NCBI RefSeq assembly: GCF_018687715.1
Contig: NC_056758.1
Span: forward strand, 4,340,001 to 4,404,000
Source of the DNA: Carya illinoinensis
Taxonomy: Eukaryota; Streptophyta; Magnoliopsida; Fagales; Juglandaceae
Length of the DNA: 64,000 nt
Direction: 5' to 3'
Below, piece by piece: positions 12,287 through 24,700 of this stretch. The notes under the pieces are model-generated. The model searched no databases, was not told the DNA's origin, and saw only the letters and a program-made list of their open reading frames with translations. The position numbers were made by a program, and so were the translations under genes. Each line of letters starts with the position of its first letter. Positions within the stretch are counted from its first letter, which is position 1.

Positions 12287-15200
12287 TTATCGGCCCAACA
12301 AGGCAACCCGATCCTTCTGTACTGCCTGTGTTAGGTTTATATCAAAAAGCTCACACCTTATAGGCATCTCCATCTCATAGAAGGGATTCTTCAAGACATA
12401 ATCCGTGTACAACTCATACATGGCTTTAAGGAGACCTTCCATGTGCTGTGTACCAGGCTCACAGACCACAAAGAACTTTGTGCCTGGCAACAAGTAAATT
12501 ACTCTTTTAGTCAGCATTTTCCAGAAATTAACATCAAATAGTGGCTAAAAAGAAACCTAGATGAATGTTACTCCTTTTTTTTTTTTATAAGTAGAGATGA
12601 ATATTACTCCTAAAGGGCAAATTAGACTGTCATGACACCTAAGCATGCTCCCATGCTTAGAAACAAGTGATGAATCTTCAACGAATTAAGAACTGTACCC
12701 AAACTTCCCTTGTTCTGAAATATCCTAAGAACTCTCATGTGGGATTAACAAACAAGCAATTGGGAGCGGGCCCCCAATGAGAATTGGGATTGGCTCCCTC
12801 TCATTGGGGACCCTCCCATTTTAAACGATGTGGTAAGGTGTGTGAAAAATGATCTTATGGGTGAAATCTACAACGTAAAACAGCAAGTCAAAGCTTTGTA
12901 TTTCTGTGCTTTGGAAGTATGGGTATGTTTTCTGCAAAACAGTTAAAAGAAATTGGCAGGGGGAAAATGGCAGGGGGAACTTATTTATAAAGAAAAAAGG
13001 CAGGGGGATTAGAGAACAGTGGCCAAAGGTTCTGCTTTTGGCGGTAAGAAATCCACCACCAGATAATGACAGAGCCATATTTGGAAGACTTATTGCAGAC
13101 AGGTTTCCTGGCAATCAAATTTGGATTAAAGAAATAGCAGTGGGCTTACAGAACTGAGCAGTTCCACTGTTTCAGCCACATCCTGAAGCCAAGCAAAATT
13201 GGGATGAAAGAGGTTTCCGCAAAAATAAAAACCAAGCAAAACTTTACCAAATCCCATTCACCCACGTGTTCTGAATTTAAAAACTCCCATCTCTCCAAGT
13301 CCCCACAGCACCAACCAGCCCATCACAATAAAACAAGCCCATCTTACAAATTCAATAAATCACCCACACTGCTCCTAACACATGCAAAGCAACTCAAAAC
13401 CACACAAACAGCAGCCACAAAATTCCCTTCAACAAAATCTTGACCATAAAACAGACCATTTCCTCCGGTAATCATAGCTTCCATAACCAAAGATGAGTCT
13501 AGGCTTTCCAAAGAAGCCAGTAAAACCACAACTGTGATCCATGTGACCAAAGTGCCAGGAACCATCACTGCAAGCTTTACAACCATTAAATGCACCCCAA
13601 GAAGCTCAGAGGCATAAAGGGAAGGTCAATCAGAAGGCGAGGAAGATGGCTGAGCTTTTGATTTGTACCAAGAATGCATGGATTTAAGAAAATCCCATAA
13701 AAAAAGTCATTCTAACAGCATCATTTCTAATAGCCAAAACCTTCTCTCTCATTTCCCACCTGTTTCCTTGTTTCCAAGGTTATTAACCCCTCAATTGCTT
13801 CTCAAGTTGGTCACACTCTCCAAACTGTCTTCCAACTCATTCACTGCTGATGCCACCTCCAATTCCTTCAACTAAACCACCCTATTCATCCTCTACTCCA
13901 CATATAGAGGCCATGCAAACATCAGCAGGCACCAAGTAAAAGGAGTTCCAACTGCAGTGAGGCAAGAACCTTTCACTGATTCGTGACTTAGCAACTCCAC
14001 AAAACCACTATCCTTGGCGCTTAGAAAATAAACCATCTCCTTGGTTCTTTTCAAGAAAACTATTAACAATGACTCCTTGAAATTTACTCTTCTTTTCTTC
14101 TTTCTTTACTTTCTTTTTTTTTTCTACGTGCCATATTCTTACCTGTTGGTGATTTTTTAAACGCATGACATGCTCCAGTTTTAAATACGGAATGGGAGCC
14201 ACTTGCCAAACAACCATCCTCAGTCTTCATAAACATTTGAGATGTCCACTTGCAACAATAGGTACCATTGGGTTTTAAAATGTCCCATCATCAAGATTTC
14301 TTCATATAACTGAGTCTCAGTTAGTTAAACCATTGAAAAGAAATACTTATCAAAAAAAGATGTACAAAAAGTACCAGTCCACATCCATATGAGGCTTACT
14401 AGATATGCAAAGTTTAAGAGTGCGACAAACACCCTCAGCTTCTTGAATGCATATTGTTGAATACTTTCATATATTGACATTCACTAGATTACAACCTTAA
14501 AAGTAGCAAAGCCTGAGATGAAATTGTAATAGTAACAAAACCTTAACAATAAAATGCACGAGTTGGTGATTGGATGAGGCATACTACATTAATAATACAT
14601 GGAGTACCAGTAACTACCTCTAGCTTATTGTGTGCAATATTTACTTCATCATTAATGCCCATTATAAAAATAAATAAATAAACCTTAAGAATCGCACTTG
14701 TTTGCTCCGTCATTAGTCAGAATTTACCAGTGAGTGATTGGAAACAGTGGAGATCAAATGTATCCGCTTCAAGAAGCTCAATCCCTGAACAACCAGCAAC
14801 TGGCGATAATTGCTGAGAAATTGCATGCATCGAGTGCCATAAACTTGCCACTCGTAAGCTATCATTTGTATCCATCCGTCCAGCAGATCCATAATCCTAA
14901 TTGTCATGGGCGCAAGTATGTGCACACAAATTTTGTCAAATAAGCTGCATTCCCCATAAACGAAATCTCTTTTATTTCTTTTTAATATGAAACATTAAAA
15001 TACTTCCAGGTTAAAAAGAATCAGCACCAATCCAAAATCCTTATTCCCCCATAAAGGGCGACAATACAATTTTGGTTTGACAGACTCAATGCCTGATATG
15101 GAGGTTTCCATTGATTTTACATGTAAAAACAGTTTCCATGGAAATCCAGGAAAGGAAATAATTTACAGCTCGTTCACTAGACAAACAATCCTATGATCTG

Positions 15201-15572
15201 CAAATCATCAATGATTCCACAGAAAGGCTAGTCTTTCTGAGTAAAAAAATCATATATTAATTCATCTAAGAGTTCCAGTCCAAACTTATGCACTGAAAGG
15301 CTAGTCTTCTCGGTCCCAAAATTCGATTTAGTTTATTTGGTTTTCCAACAAATCCTCCGCAACCAAAAGTAAAATAAAACACCTCGTTCAATCAGCTTTC
15401 TGTAAATCTCACTTTCTATTTTAAAATAAAAAAGAAAAATTTTCTCGGGAACTAGTAGAAACTTCATCCAAGTCTAGCTTGTGACTTGTGAGGAGAAACA
15501 GAAGGGATTTACCTTGTAAAAGATCAAGCCACCAGACTTGTTGATGATGTAGAGGCTGTAAATTGCTGCCAT
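12287..15572 (-). CDS. TRAPPC4: TRAPP complex subunit 4 / Trs23-like (sybindin family)
   Basis: Core subunit of the TRAPP tethering complex, which acts in ER-Golgi and Golgi vesicle traffic as a Rab GEF. Three coding exons on the minus strand: 15513-15572 (20 codons, [20 protein letters not shown]), 14728-14896 (starts [12 protein letters not shown]) and 12287-12483 (starts with [11 protein letters not shown], ends RVALLGR then TAA). All junctions are GT-AG and phases agree (60, 169 and 197 nt). The spliced product is 141 residues, the usual plant length, and closely matches the Arabidopsis protein as I remember it. It adopts a longin-like fold. The start is the only ATG that gives the conserved MAAIYSLY. 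Intron 2 is long (2.2 kb) and holds a gene-like relic. The gene is head to head with ABCI20. Confidence 0.96.
13344..13890 (-). pseudogene. Broken intronless gene copy with a membrane segment, inside TRAPPC4 intron 2
   Basis: Reading the minus strand from about 13890 down, a coding-like text appears in shifting frames: [17 protein letters not shown], then stops, then [19 protein letters not shown], then a longer open piece (13344-13595) with [21 protein letters not shown], a probable membrane span, and [16 protein letters not shown], a second one. The family is not one I can name. I see no introns within it, and it lies in the intron of a conserved gene in the same strand sense, so a retrocopy is plausible. 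It could also be a diverged but unrelated open frame. Confidence 0.45.
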
Positions 15573-15699
15573 TCTCAAATGCCTTTTCCGGAACCTGAAA
15601 ACCAAGTACAGACTGAAGAAACCAGAAATTATGAAAAGGAAAGAAGCCTAAGATCGGTGAACTGTATGGTGACTCTGCAGTTGACGATGGCAGATCCGA

Positions 15700-17270
15700 C
15701 CCGGCCTTCATCAGCCCCTAACAGTATTTTCGGGTCAGGTTCATATCATGTCATGAAAATAGATTATACAAGTCAATTCGAACCGAATCCGTGGAACGTT
15801 TCAAACCCGAACTTAATTTATTTAGATAACAGATAATGTAGTCTCACCTATTTTCATTTAATAATTAATTAAAAATAAATTAATAAAACACGACTGATTT
15901 AAACTCATTTTATATAAATGAGTTAAACTAACAATAGGGTTATGCATATGACCCGTATACCCGTTGGGTCCGATTAGAATGAACCGAACCGATCCGTATT
16001 TTATTGGATTATTATTTGAGTGGGTTGGAGAATCCAATTAATAACGGGTTTGTATATTAGAGTCAACCCGTCCGACATACTTCCAGTCCTCAAACCCTAG
16101 CCAGTAGCCACCCAAGTCCCGTTCATGAGAAATCCCATTCTCCTTCCATCGGATCAGCTAAAGGATCTTAAGGCATCTTCATGCACTGAAGTAGCGAAAT
16201 GGATCAGCAGGCAAATTGTGCCGCCCATCGATTCGCCGAAGAGAAAAGAAGATAGCCCGCAAAACCAAACCTCCTATTTGACTGAATTGAAGAAACAGGC
16301 ATGGGCTATGTAGATGAGGCCACAAGCAGTGGAGGAGGTGAAGAGCGAAATACCTGAGCAACAAAATGGGCACAAAATTATTTTTCATGGGTCGTGAGAT
16401 TGGCCATGGCCTTCGAGCAGGGGAGGAGGTAGACAACGAAAAATTGCACCAAAATATTTTCCATGGGTCTTGAGCAGCGAGTCGAGGGAACCCAAGCACG
16501 TACTCCATGAGAATAGCGACGATGGGTGCGTCTGTGGCAGAACTTGTAGACAGTCTCACCTTCTCAGCTCGGGATCTTCTCTTTCGCCAGACCACTTCTC
16601 TCCCTTTCTTTGTGAATAATTTTTCGTTGCTATCATCTCTTTGTAAATAAAGTTTTCGTTTCTAACAGCATGAAAATGATGTTGTTTTTGAAGTCGGGTC
16701 ATACGGGTTCGACCCGGTTTGGTTTTGTTCAGATCCAGTTCGGGTTTAGAGTCTAAAATGATTTCTTGCGGGGCGGGTCGGGTACAAAACCGGCTTTATC
16801 AGGCCGGGTTGCAGGCCTAACTAACATGCATAATTTATTTGACCTATTAACAAAAATTTATATAAAAATTAAAACCTATATTTATTGGTAGTAATAATAT
16901 CTTAAAAAATATATATTAATATTTTTCAAATTTTAACATATAATAAAATCAATATTACAAACCATACAATAAAAAATATAAGCATAAGTCTAGAATTACA
17001 ATCACAACAATAAAACATAAGTATACTGAGAAATTCCAATATTACAACTTAATAATAATAAGATTTTAATTTTGAAATTAAAATAAAATCTAAATGAGTC
17101 AAAACGGGTTGATTTCATGTAACGCGAGATTGACCCATTAATAAATCGTGTCTTAACGGGTTAATCCGTTTTGACCCAAATTTGTTAACATAAAATTCAA
17201 ACCGATTAATTTCATATCGTATTTGTATTGAATTCATAAATCATGTCATATATTGTCACCCATATCCTAA
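15700..17270. repeat. GGGTC/GACCC-rich dispersed repeat with an internal non-repeat island
   Basis: Both flanks (about 15715-16080 and 16690-17270) are full of GGGTC, CGGGT and GACCC words, such as GACCCGTATACCCGTTGGGTC-type phrases, typical of a non-autonomous plant DNA element. Between them, about 16090-16620 has different composition and an AAACCCTAGCC-like leader followed by a 62-codon open frame (16125-16313, MRNPILLPSDQLKDL start). I do not recognise that frame. It may be captured host sequence or chance. Exact termini were not resolved. Confidence 0.4.
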
Positions 17271-18219
17271 CTACTAAATTTATTTAACAGCAAAATATGA
17301 TAAGTAGGTATACACCGAAGTTTTATTAGGAAATAATTTTATAAATATAAATTCGATTGGTATGACACATTATAAATTTATTTTTCTTATAAAATAAATA
17401 TAACGTATAACATAAAATCATATTAACTTATAAATTTATTTATAGTTATACCACTTCTCATTAATTTTTTTTATTTATAAACTAAATATAATGTATTGAT
17501 CCTTAAATACATGAGACATTAAACATAATGTTTAGTACATCTAATTTCAATGCTCATATAAAAATGTTTTAACAAACTTTGTTAATTTGACTGAAATGTG
17601 TTACGAAATTAATAGATTAAAATTAAAAGATCGATCTATTTAATCAGCTGAATGAGATCAGAATTAAGTTATATGTGATTCAAACTTGATTTGGTACAAC
17701 TTGAATCTCACGTGTAATATTTAGAGTTGATAATTTTATGGTTGATTTTTTTATTCCTAATCATACTACTTATGTGGCATATTATGAGTGGTTTTATATA
17801 TCAATCACTTGCGAACATACATTTAAAATATAATTTCAACAAATACAACTCCGATGACAAAACTAAGAATGATGACAAAGTAATGAAATTGCTCATTTAC
17901 TTGCTAAACATGTGAGGTTTATGAATGACGCATTTTAACGGTGGTATCAATATCCCGATGTTATTCATTCTCGAGTGATGTTAGATATTGCTATGTAATA
18001 TCTTTGTTTGAACTCAACTGTTCCTTATAAATGAGATTTGCTTTTATTATATTAAACAAAATGATGAATAGAATTATTGTGGAGTTTTATTATATACAAA
18101 TAAATGTGTTAATACATTATTTACTATACTCAACTTTAAATTTTTTTTTTTTATTAAAATAGCTTACGTGGAACATTTCAATGTATAAGATAGGTAAAAA
18201 AGGAAAGGGTGTGGCTACT
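17271..18219. other. AT-rich spacer, nothing recognised
   Basis: The segment is low in GC, with short open frames only. No tRNA, conserved domain or clear repeat terminus is visible. Confidence 0.5.
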
Positions 18220-18385
18220 ATGTCCCCAAGAGCATACCACTGGGCGTGCTGCCCAATTTTTTTTTTTCAATTTTTTTCACATTTTTTTAATTATTTTCTT
18301 AATCATTAAAAAAAATATAAAAATATATTTAAAATTACTTCTTTAATCATTAAGTATAAAAAATTATCTAGCGGTACAAGTGGGG
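18220..18385 (+). mobile_element. MITE, copy 1 (ACTGGGCGTGCTGCCC family)
   Basis: An AT-rich body with CTTAATCATTAA and ATTTAAAATTACTTCTTTAATCATTAAG-type phrases sits between a GC-rich end (CACTGGGCGTGCTGCCCA) and GCGGTAC. The same unit occurs in reverse orientation at about 60455-60645. It lies about 340 bp upstream of the ABCI20 start codon. Confidence 0.6.
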
Positions 18386-18701
18386 TGACAAACCAGTTTT
18401 TTCAAAAGAAATTGGTATTTGTAATTGTGAAATATGTAAATATAACCTAATTTTTTTTAAAAATAATAATAAATAAGAAATTTATATAAAAAAATAATTA
18501 ATTTTTAATATATTTAAAATAATTACGCAGCTTATACGGTTAAAAATGAGCATACAAAATTACATATAAATTTTTTCAGCAATACCACTTTGCGGTTGCC
18601 GGGAGGTTCCGTATTCACTCTGCCGCGAGTCAGTTTCTCGTTCTCTAGCTGATTCACTAACCGAATCGGCAAACTCGCCAACTTCGCCCCTCAACTCTCA
18701 C

Positions 18702-18720
18702 TCTCTCTCTCTCTCTCTCT
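18702..18720 (+). repeat. (CT)n tract in the ABCI20 leader
   Basis: About nine CT units end six bases before the ATG at 18727. CT-rich leaders are frequent in plant 5' UTRs and core promoters. Confidence 0.9.
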
Positions 18721-18726
18721 GAGGCC

Positions 18727-21700
18727 ATGGGTGTGAAAGAAAATCCAGGGCGAACGATAGAGATAAACGGGCTGAAGTTCACGTACCCAGGAATCGACGG
18801 CCATCCTCCGCCCGGGTCCACTCCTCTGATTGACGACTTCTATCTCACCCTTCATGCTGGTGATCGTTGCCTTCTTGTTGGATCCAATGGTGCTGGTTCG
18901 TTTCAACTCCTTTTCTTTTATAGCTTCGGAATGTTGTTTGGTACTCTGTTTTCTTTAATATTCTCTGTTTGGTTCCCGATCAATTTGAGATTTTGAGGAA
19001 AATTTTGAATCAAAGATTGATGTATTTCTTCTTCTTTTTTTCATTGGCTTTCTATAAAATAAATGGGGGAAACATTAAACCAACTATTCTATCATGTTTA
19101 ATCCTTAGTTCTGTCTAGTTACCATGAGTATGAAGTTGAAGGAAAAGTAAACGTAGTTAGACCTGAAATAGGAATTTTAAACGAAAGGAACTTTTAAGGT
19201 TATTGTTTTCTGTAGTTAGTTTGTATTGGGTATTCTCTGAGATTGATATGAGCATGAATTGAACCCCAATATTGGTATGCTTGTTAATGATTGCATTATA
19301 ACGTGGCAAAAAACAAATTCTTTTAGCCTCGTTTTGGTTGCCGATCGGAAGGAGTAAAAGAAAAGAGAATAAGTTCCTCAGATCTTTTATTGTTTCGTTT
19401 CCTATATTGCATTTGCTTAGCAATCTACATGGTGCAGTTAAAATGAATTCTGATGGTGGGTGTGTGCTCGTTGATTGATTGTTTTTGTAGGAAAAACTAC
19501 AATTCTGAAGATATTGGCTGGAAAGCACATGGTGGAACCCCATATGGTTTGCATACTTGGAAGATCGGCTTTTCATGACACCACATTGACATCTTCTGGT
19601 GATCTCAGCTATCTTGGTGGGGAGGTTCGCGTTTTGTTTTTCTTTGTCTTAAAAGAATTAATGAGTTACAGTCCCTAAAATATATGCTGCTATTATTTTT
19701 ATTTCTTTTATTGATCTGATTATGCTGTTTTTGTGTCCAATTGAGATGCAAGTTTTGGTTAGATGTTCTTAGTCCTTTGAATTAGACATTGAAGAAAACA
19801 AAATAGAAAAATTGGTTAGTATACCAAAGCTATTTGATTGGTTATTTAATTAAAGAAGTTGGCATAAAAATTTCAACTGGATGGTATGTAGGCTATTCAT
19901 AAATCCAGTTGGGATCAGACTCATCTCAATCACCCTTGTTTTGGTAAATTTGTATATTTGACATTCCAAATTTTAATTAAACATGCAGAAAAAAAAAATC
20001 AGACGACGTTATAAAAAAAATTGAAATCTGTTGTTTTCCCAAATTCCATTTTTCCTTTCACAATTTTGTTCCTGTACAATTCGTTAAAAATTGAATTTGC
20101 ATGCCCAATAGCATTCAGAAATGTTATGTTACAGTTACTTGAGTATGTTGGAGAACACCTTGTAATAACGATCAATGGCTTTGAAAAAGTAAAATTCGAT
20201 GGCTTTGGTAATTCTAATGAGGTTAAAGTTTTTTTCCCTGGAACTATTATTTTTGCAGTGGAGACGAGATGTTGCTTTTGCGGGATTTGAGGTTCCTATA
20301 CAAATGGTTGTTTCTGCAGAAAAAATGATACATGGAATTGCAGGTATTGATCCTGAAAGAAGAGCTGAGTTAATAAAGGTATGATGCACTGTATTCTTTA
20401 TGGAATCTTCACGAATGTGAGCTTAAACTGATATTATCCATATGTTGAGTTTGGAATTATTGAAGTCTAACTCATCAGTAGGATCAAAATAAATTCAGTT
20501 GCCCCAAATATTCAAATTTATCAATTATACAAGCAGCAAGTTACAAAAGAAGTGAACTGTAGCCATCAAGGTGGGACAGGATTCTGTGTTGGATTTACGT
20601 GTCTGAGGCTCCTTCTGTTATGAGATTGGGAGGTTCCTTGTGTAATTGAATAAGGTATAAAATTCATACTTGTAACCTAGACAAATTTTTTTTTTTTTTT
20701 TTTTTGATGAATTACTTGTAACCTAGGCAATTATCTTATAGATAGAAGTTTTGCTTGGTGTGAATATGCTACATAAGTTTGATTGATCAATTTTTCTAGG
20801 CATTGAGCATTCTTGATTCATTTGTATGAATACTTCCAAGTATCAGAGTTAATGTTCAGGAGGATTCACACAATAGCTAATTGTAACACCCCTTCCCATA
20901 GGTCAGGAATATTACGAACATTTATAACATAAGGCCCGGCAAAGAGATTTGAAGGCATGAAAATACCTCATTTACTGAATCATCAAACTAACTTAACATA
21001 ACGGTCTTTGTTAAAATAAAGCTGAAAACATAATGAAAAGGCATAAACTAGTTCTATGTGGTGATCACTTATTCAAATATCATAATCATAAACTCAATCT
21101 GTGTGGAAATAACACTTATTCCAATCTAAGTATCTGAACTAATCTACTCCTGGCTCTCCAGCTCTGCGTCCTCGCAATCAATATCTAAGACATTAAAGCA
21201 TAAAGCCATAAAGCAAATGAATCGTAGACTCAGTAATAGCACATCATAATGTAAACTTAACTTAGCTTATCATTAGGCTTGATTTATAAAACTTATATCC
21301 ATTGTCACACACACACATAACATATAGATCATTCATTAGAAACATGAGCAGAATTACACATAATCATGGCAATACATGTAATGTGGATGCATGAATGACT
21401 GACTCCATGCATTTACTAACAATCATACATGACTTGTTCATCTTGTCTTTCACTTATTTATTGGCCATCATTAAATGTGTGCATCGGTCCAAATTTCGTT
21501 GACCGTATACAATATATCATAATATGTAGTTAAACACACTAGCGTCCGCGTTATCACTTAACATATGGTGAACCACACTTGAGTTCGTGGCACGGCATAA
21601 CGTATCATAATATGTAGTGAAACACGCTTGGGTCCGTATTATCACATAACATACGGTGAACCACGCTTGAACCACGCATAACGTATCATTACATGTAGTG

Positions 21701-24700
21701 AAACACGCTTGGGTCCACATATCATATGGTGAACCACGCTCGATTCCATGGCACCGCATAACATAACCTATGGTGAAGCACACTCGGGTCCATGTTGTGA
21801 CGCCCCCAAATTCGGCTTGGGATCAGACGAACATTTGAAGCGTCGAGACATGCAACACAAGGTTACCTGCCCCCGTTCATGACATATAAGATGCAATATT
21901 CCTAACATGCATCTAACAATATGCAATATTCACAGCGGATAAATTTTTTCTTTAGCAATACTATGCACCAAATTGAAAATATCCCAAATGCTTAAAACAT
22001 ACTTCATACATAAAAATCCATTGAACAACTAAGATCACAACACTAGTCCAAAATGGTTATGATCCAAAAAGTAGTAGAGATGCAACTCAATCATACAAGT
22101 AGTAATTTACGTTAATTACTATATCAACATTTATGTCGCACCGTCACTTAGTCAACTGTGTCTAGTTGATCAGCTCCTAATTCTCCTTCAGGTCCTGTAA
22201 CAAGATCTACCATTCGGGGGGAATGGTAGTTGGGACTACCAAAGTGAGATTTGATTACAAATCTCAGTAAGTTAACAAAAAACTTCCACAAAAGCTAATG
22301 ATGCATGGATGACAGTAAAAGCATAAATGCATAATCAAATTCATAAGTAATTAAAGCATAACTTGGAGTACAACATAGCATAATTGACATAACTTAAATT
22401 GAAACATGAACTGAACTTGACTTGACATGAACTTGATCTGAAACTTGACTTAGCTTGAACTTGCTTTGAAACTTGAATTAACATGAAAAATACATACTCC
22501 ACAGTTGTTGTGGCCCCATGTATTCTACACAAACTTGACTTAACATGAAAAATACATACTCCACAGTTTTTGTGGCCCCATGTATTCTACGTGTAAATAC
22601 ATACTCCACAATTATTATGGCCCCATGTATTCTACGAAAACTTATTCTTTAACTGCTTAAATACATACTCTACAGTTGTTGTGGCCCCATGTATTCTACG
22701 TGTCACAATTGCTGTGTCTCACGTAGTGTATGCGCCACAATTGCTGTGACCCCATACATAAGTAATCAAGATGAAACGTGACTGGAATACGAAATGACTG
22801 AAGCCCTGACGTAACATAACGTGACTTGAACATAACTTGAAATACATGACCAACTTGAGATAGAAACATTTCGTAACATGGCATAACATATAATAGACAA
22901 CATATTTAACATGACATACTTGCAACAGTGAATATTACATGACTTGACATACATGTAATAGATAGCATACTTAGCATGACATACTTGTAAGGTACAGTAA
23001 TACATGACAGAATATATTATGTAACAGATAAAAATTGATGACAGAATAAATTCTGTATAATAGACAATTACGTGATAACTTGGCATGGCATGACATATAT
23101 GATAACACACATACATACACTGTAGTTCATTTACTTAGCACACATACACAGTAGACTGCTAGTAAGTTAAAAGCTAACTTACCTCGATCTCCGCGTTTCT
23201 TATAAAACTTCAAGTGCGATCACGAGGAACTGTAATTAGTGATTCTAAAAGTTAGAACTAAATCACTAATAATTTGAAATATGAAAAATACTAACTTAAA
23301 GAGTAAAATTTTTATTTTACTCTCTACATGTGGGAAAATGACCATTTTACCCATAACTTAAGGATTTTGCATACTAACTCCAAAAGTTTCCAAAATTTAC
23401 ATTTCTCATGTAAATTTTGTCCTAAATTTAAATATCAACTCAGAAAAATTTAAAACAAAATACAACTATGAAGAACACACTATGGCCGAAACATCCATAG
23501 GTCATTTCCCTTGATTTTTGTTGCAATTCCTTCCAATATCAAAACTCATGCTTAAACCAAAATTTTGCAACAAACATCTTCCAATTCTAAGTTCAAAACC
23601 ATACTTAAAACATCCATTTAGAAAAAGCTAATAATTAACACCAAACTGTTTTGTAAAAAGATCCAAGCACTTGAATCACAAGTTTTAACCTTAAATCAAA
23701 ATATCTCCAAGAATTTCAAAAATCAAATCTTACTTCTAACATATTCATAATATCATCCTAACATCAACCATGCTTTAAATCATCAAACTAAAGTCACCAA
23801 AATCACAAAATAACATTTGGAGTTTTTGGTTTTACACTTAGTCCAAAAACAGAAACTTTTTCCTCAACTAGTTTTGATAAATCTCTTGATTTATGACTTA
23901 TAAATATATGATCTTCAAACCAAACCATCACATGATTTAAAAAGATGTCCTAAAACATATATAAGCTTCTAATTCAAGATCACATGGTTAGAAATTAACC
24001 AAAACATAAATTTAGCCAAGAATATCCACACTTTGGCTTATTTGAATATCTCTTTGCATAAAATTTCATATCTTTGAAACTAACATTAAATATCTTCAAA
24101 ATAATAATATAACATGTATATAAGATACTTAGGATCCTCCAATAAAATTATTAAAGTCATTAGAATAGGTTTAGACCACCAAAGAGTTAAACTTTTTCAA
24201 AACAGAAACTGTTTTTCTTCTTCCAGTTTCTAAGTTTCTAAATCTAAGAAAATCTTTCATCAAAACCTTTAATCATGCAAAAATCCTCAACTAATAGTCA
24301 CATATACATGTTAACAATACTCCATAAAAATTTCGGACCAATATCTATCCATTAGCTTGGTCAAAAACTCCAAACTATATCATATTCTCCAATTTATCTC
24401 CCAGAATGACCTTTTTATAGTTTACACAATATTTGACTGACCAAATGATATTCAAATGGGGCAAATAAGCTATCCATGTAAACTAGACTCAAAAAGGAAC
24501 AACTTATATGAAGGAGACTTTATGATAAAACACTTACAAAAGCTTCGAAATTGGTGTATAAAAGACCTCCTAAAAGCTGTCCGAGAGAGAGTGTTTGATA
24601 TTCTTTCAATGAAAAGTGTAAATGAAGATAATTTCGTGGGGAGAGGTGGCTGGAGATACTTATGGATGAGATATGGAAGAGATGTGGCTAGAGTTGAGAG

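Larger units (their letters stand above)
15573..18726. promoter_or_regulatory. Shared upstream region of head-to-head TRAPPC4 and ABCI20
   Basis: The two start codons face away from each other across 3.15 kb. On the TRAPPC4 side, a 5'-UTR splice acceptor (TTGGTTTTCAG on the minus strand, about 15598-15608) precedes the ATG closely. On the ABCI20 side, a (CT)n tract at 18702-18720 lies in the leader just upstream of the ATG. Much of the middle is repeat (15700-17270 and 18220-18385), so the ancestral intergenic distance was probably far shorter. Confidence 0.5.

Noticed and set aside
21525..21790. CRISPR-like array
   Set aside because: The units vary, have no uniform spacers, and lie in a plant LTR.
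22341..23116. Minus-strand open frames rich in Tyr, Cys and Val
   Set aside because: They come from the minisatellite and CATAAC-type repeats of solo LTR S1; the same frames recur in S2.
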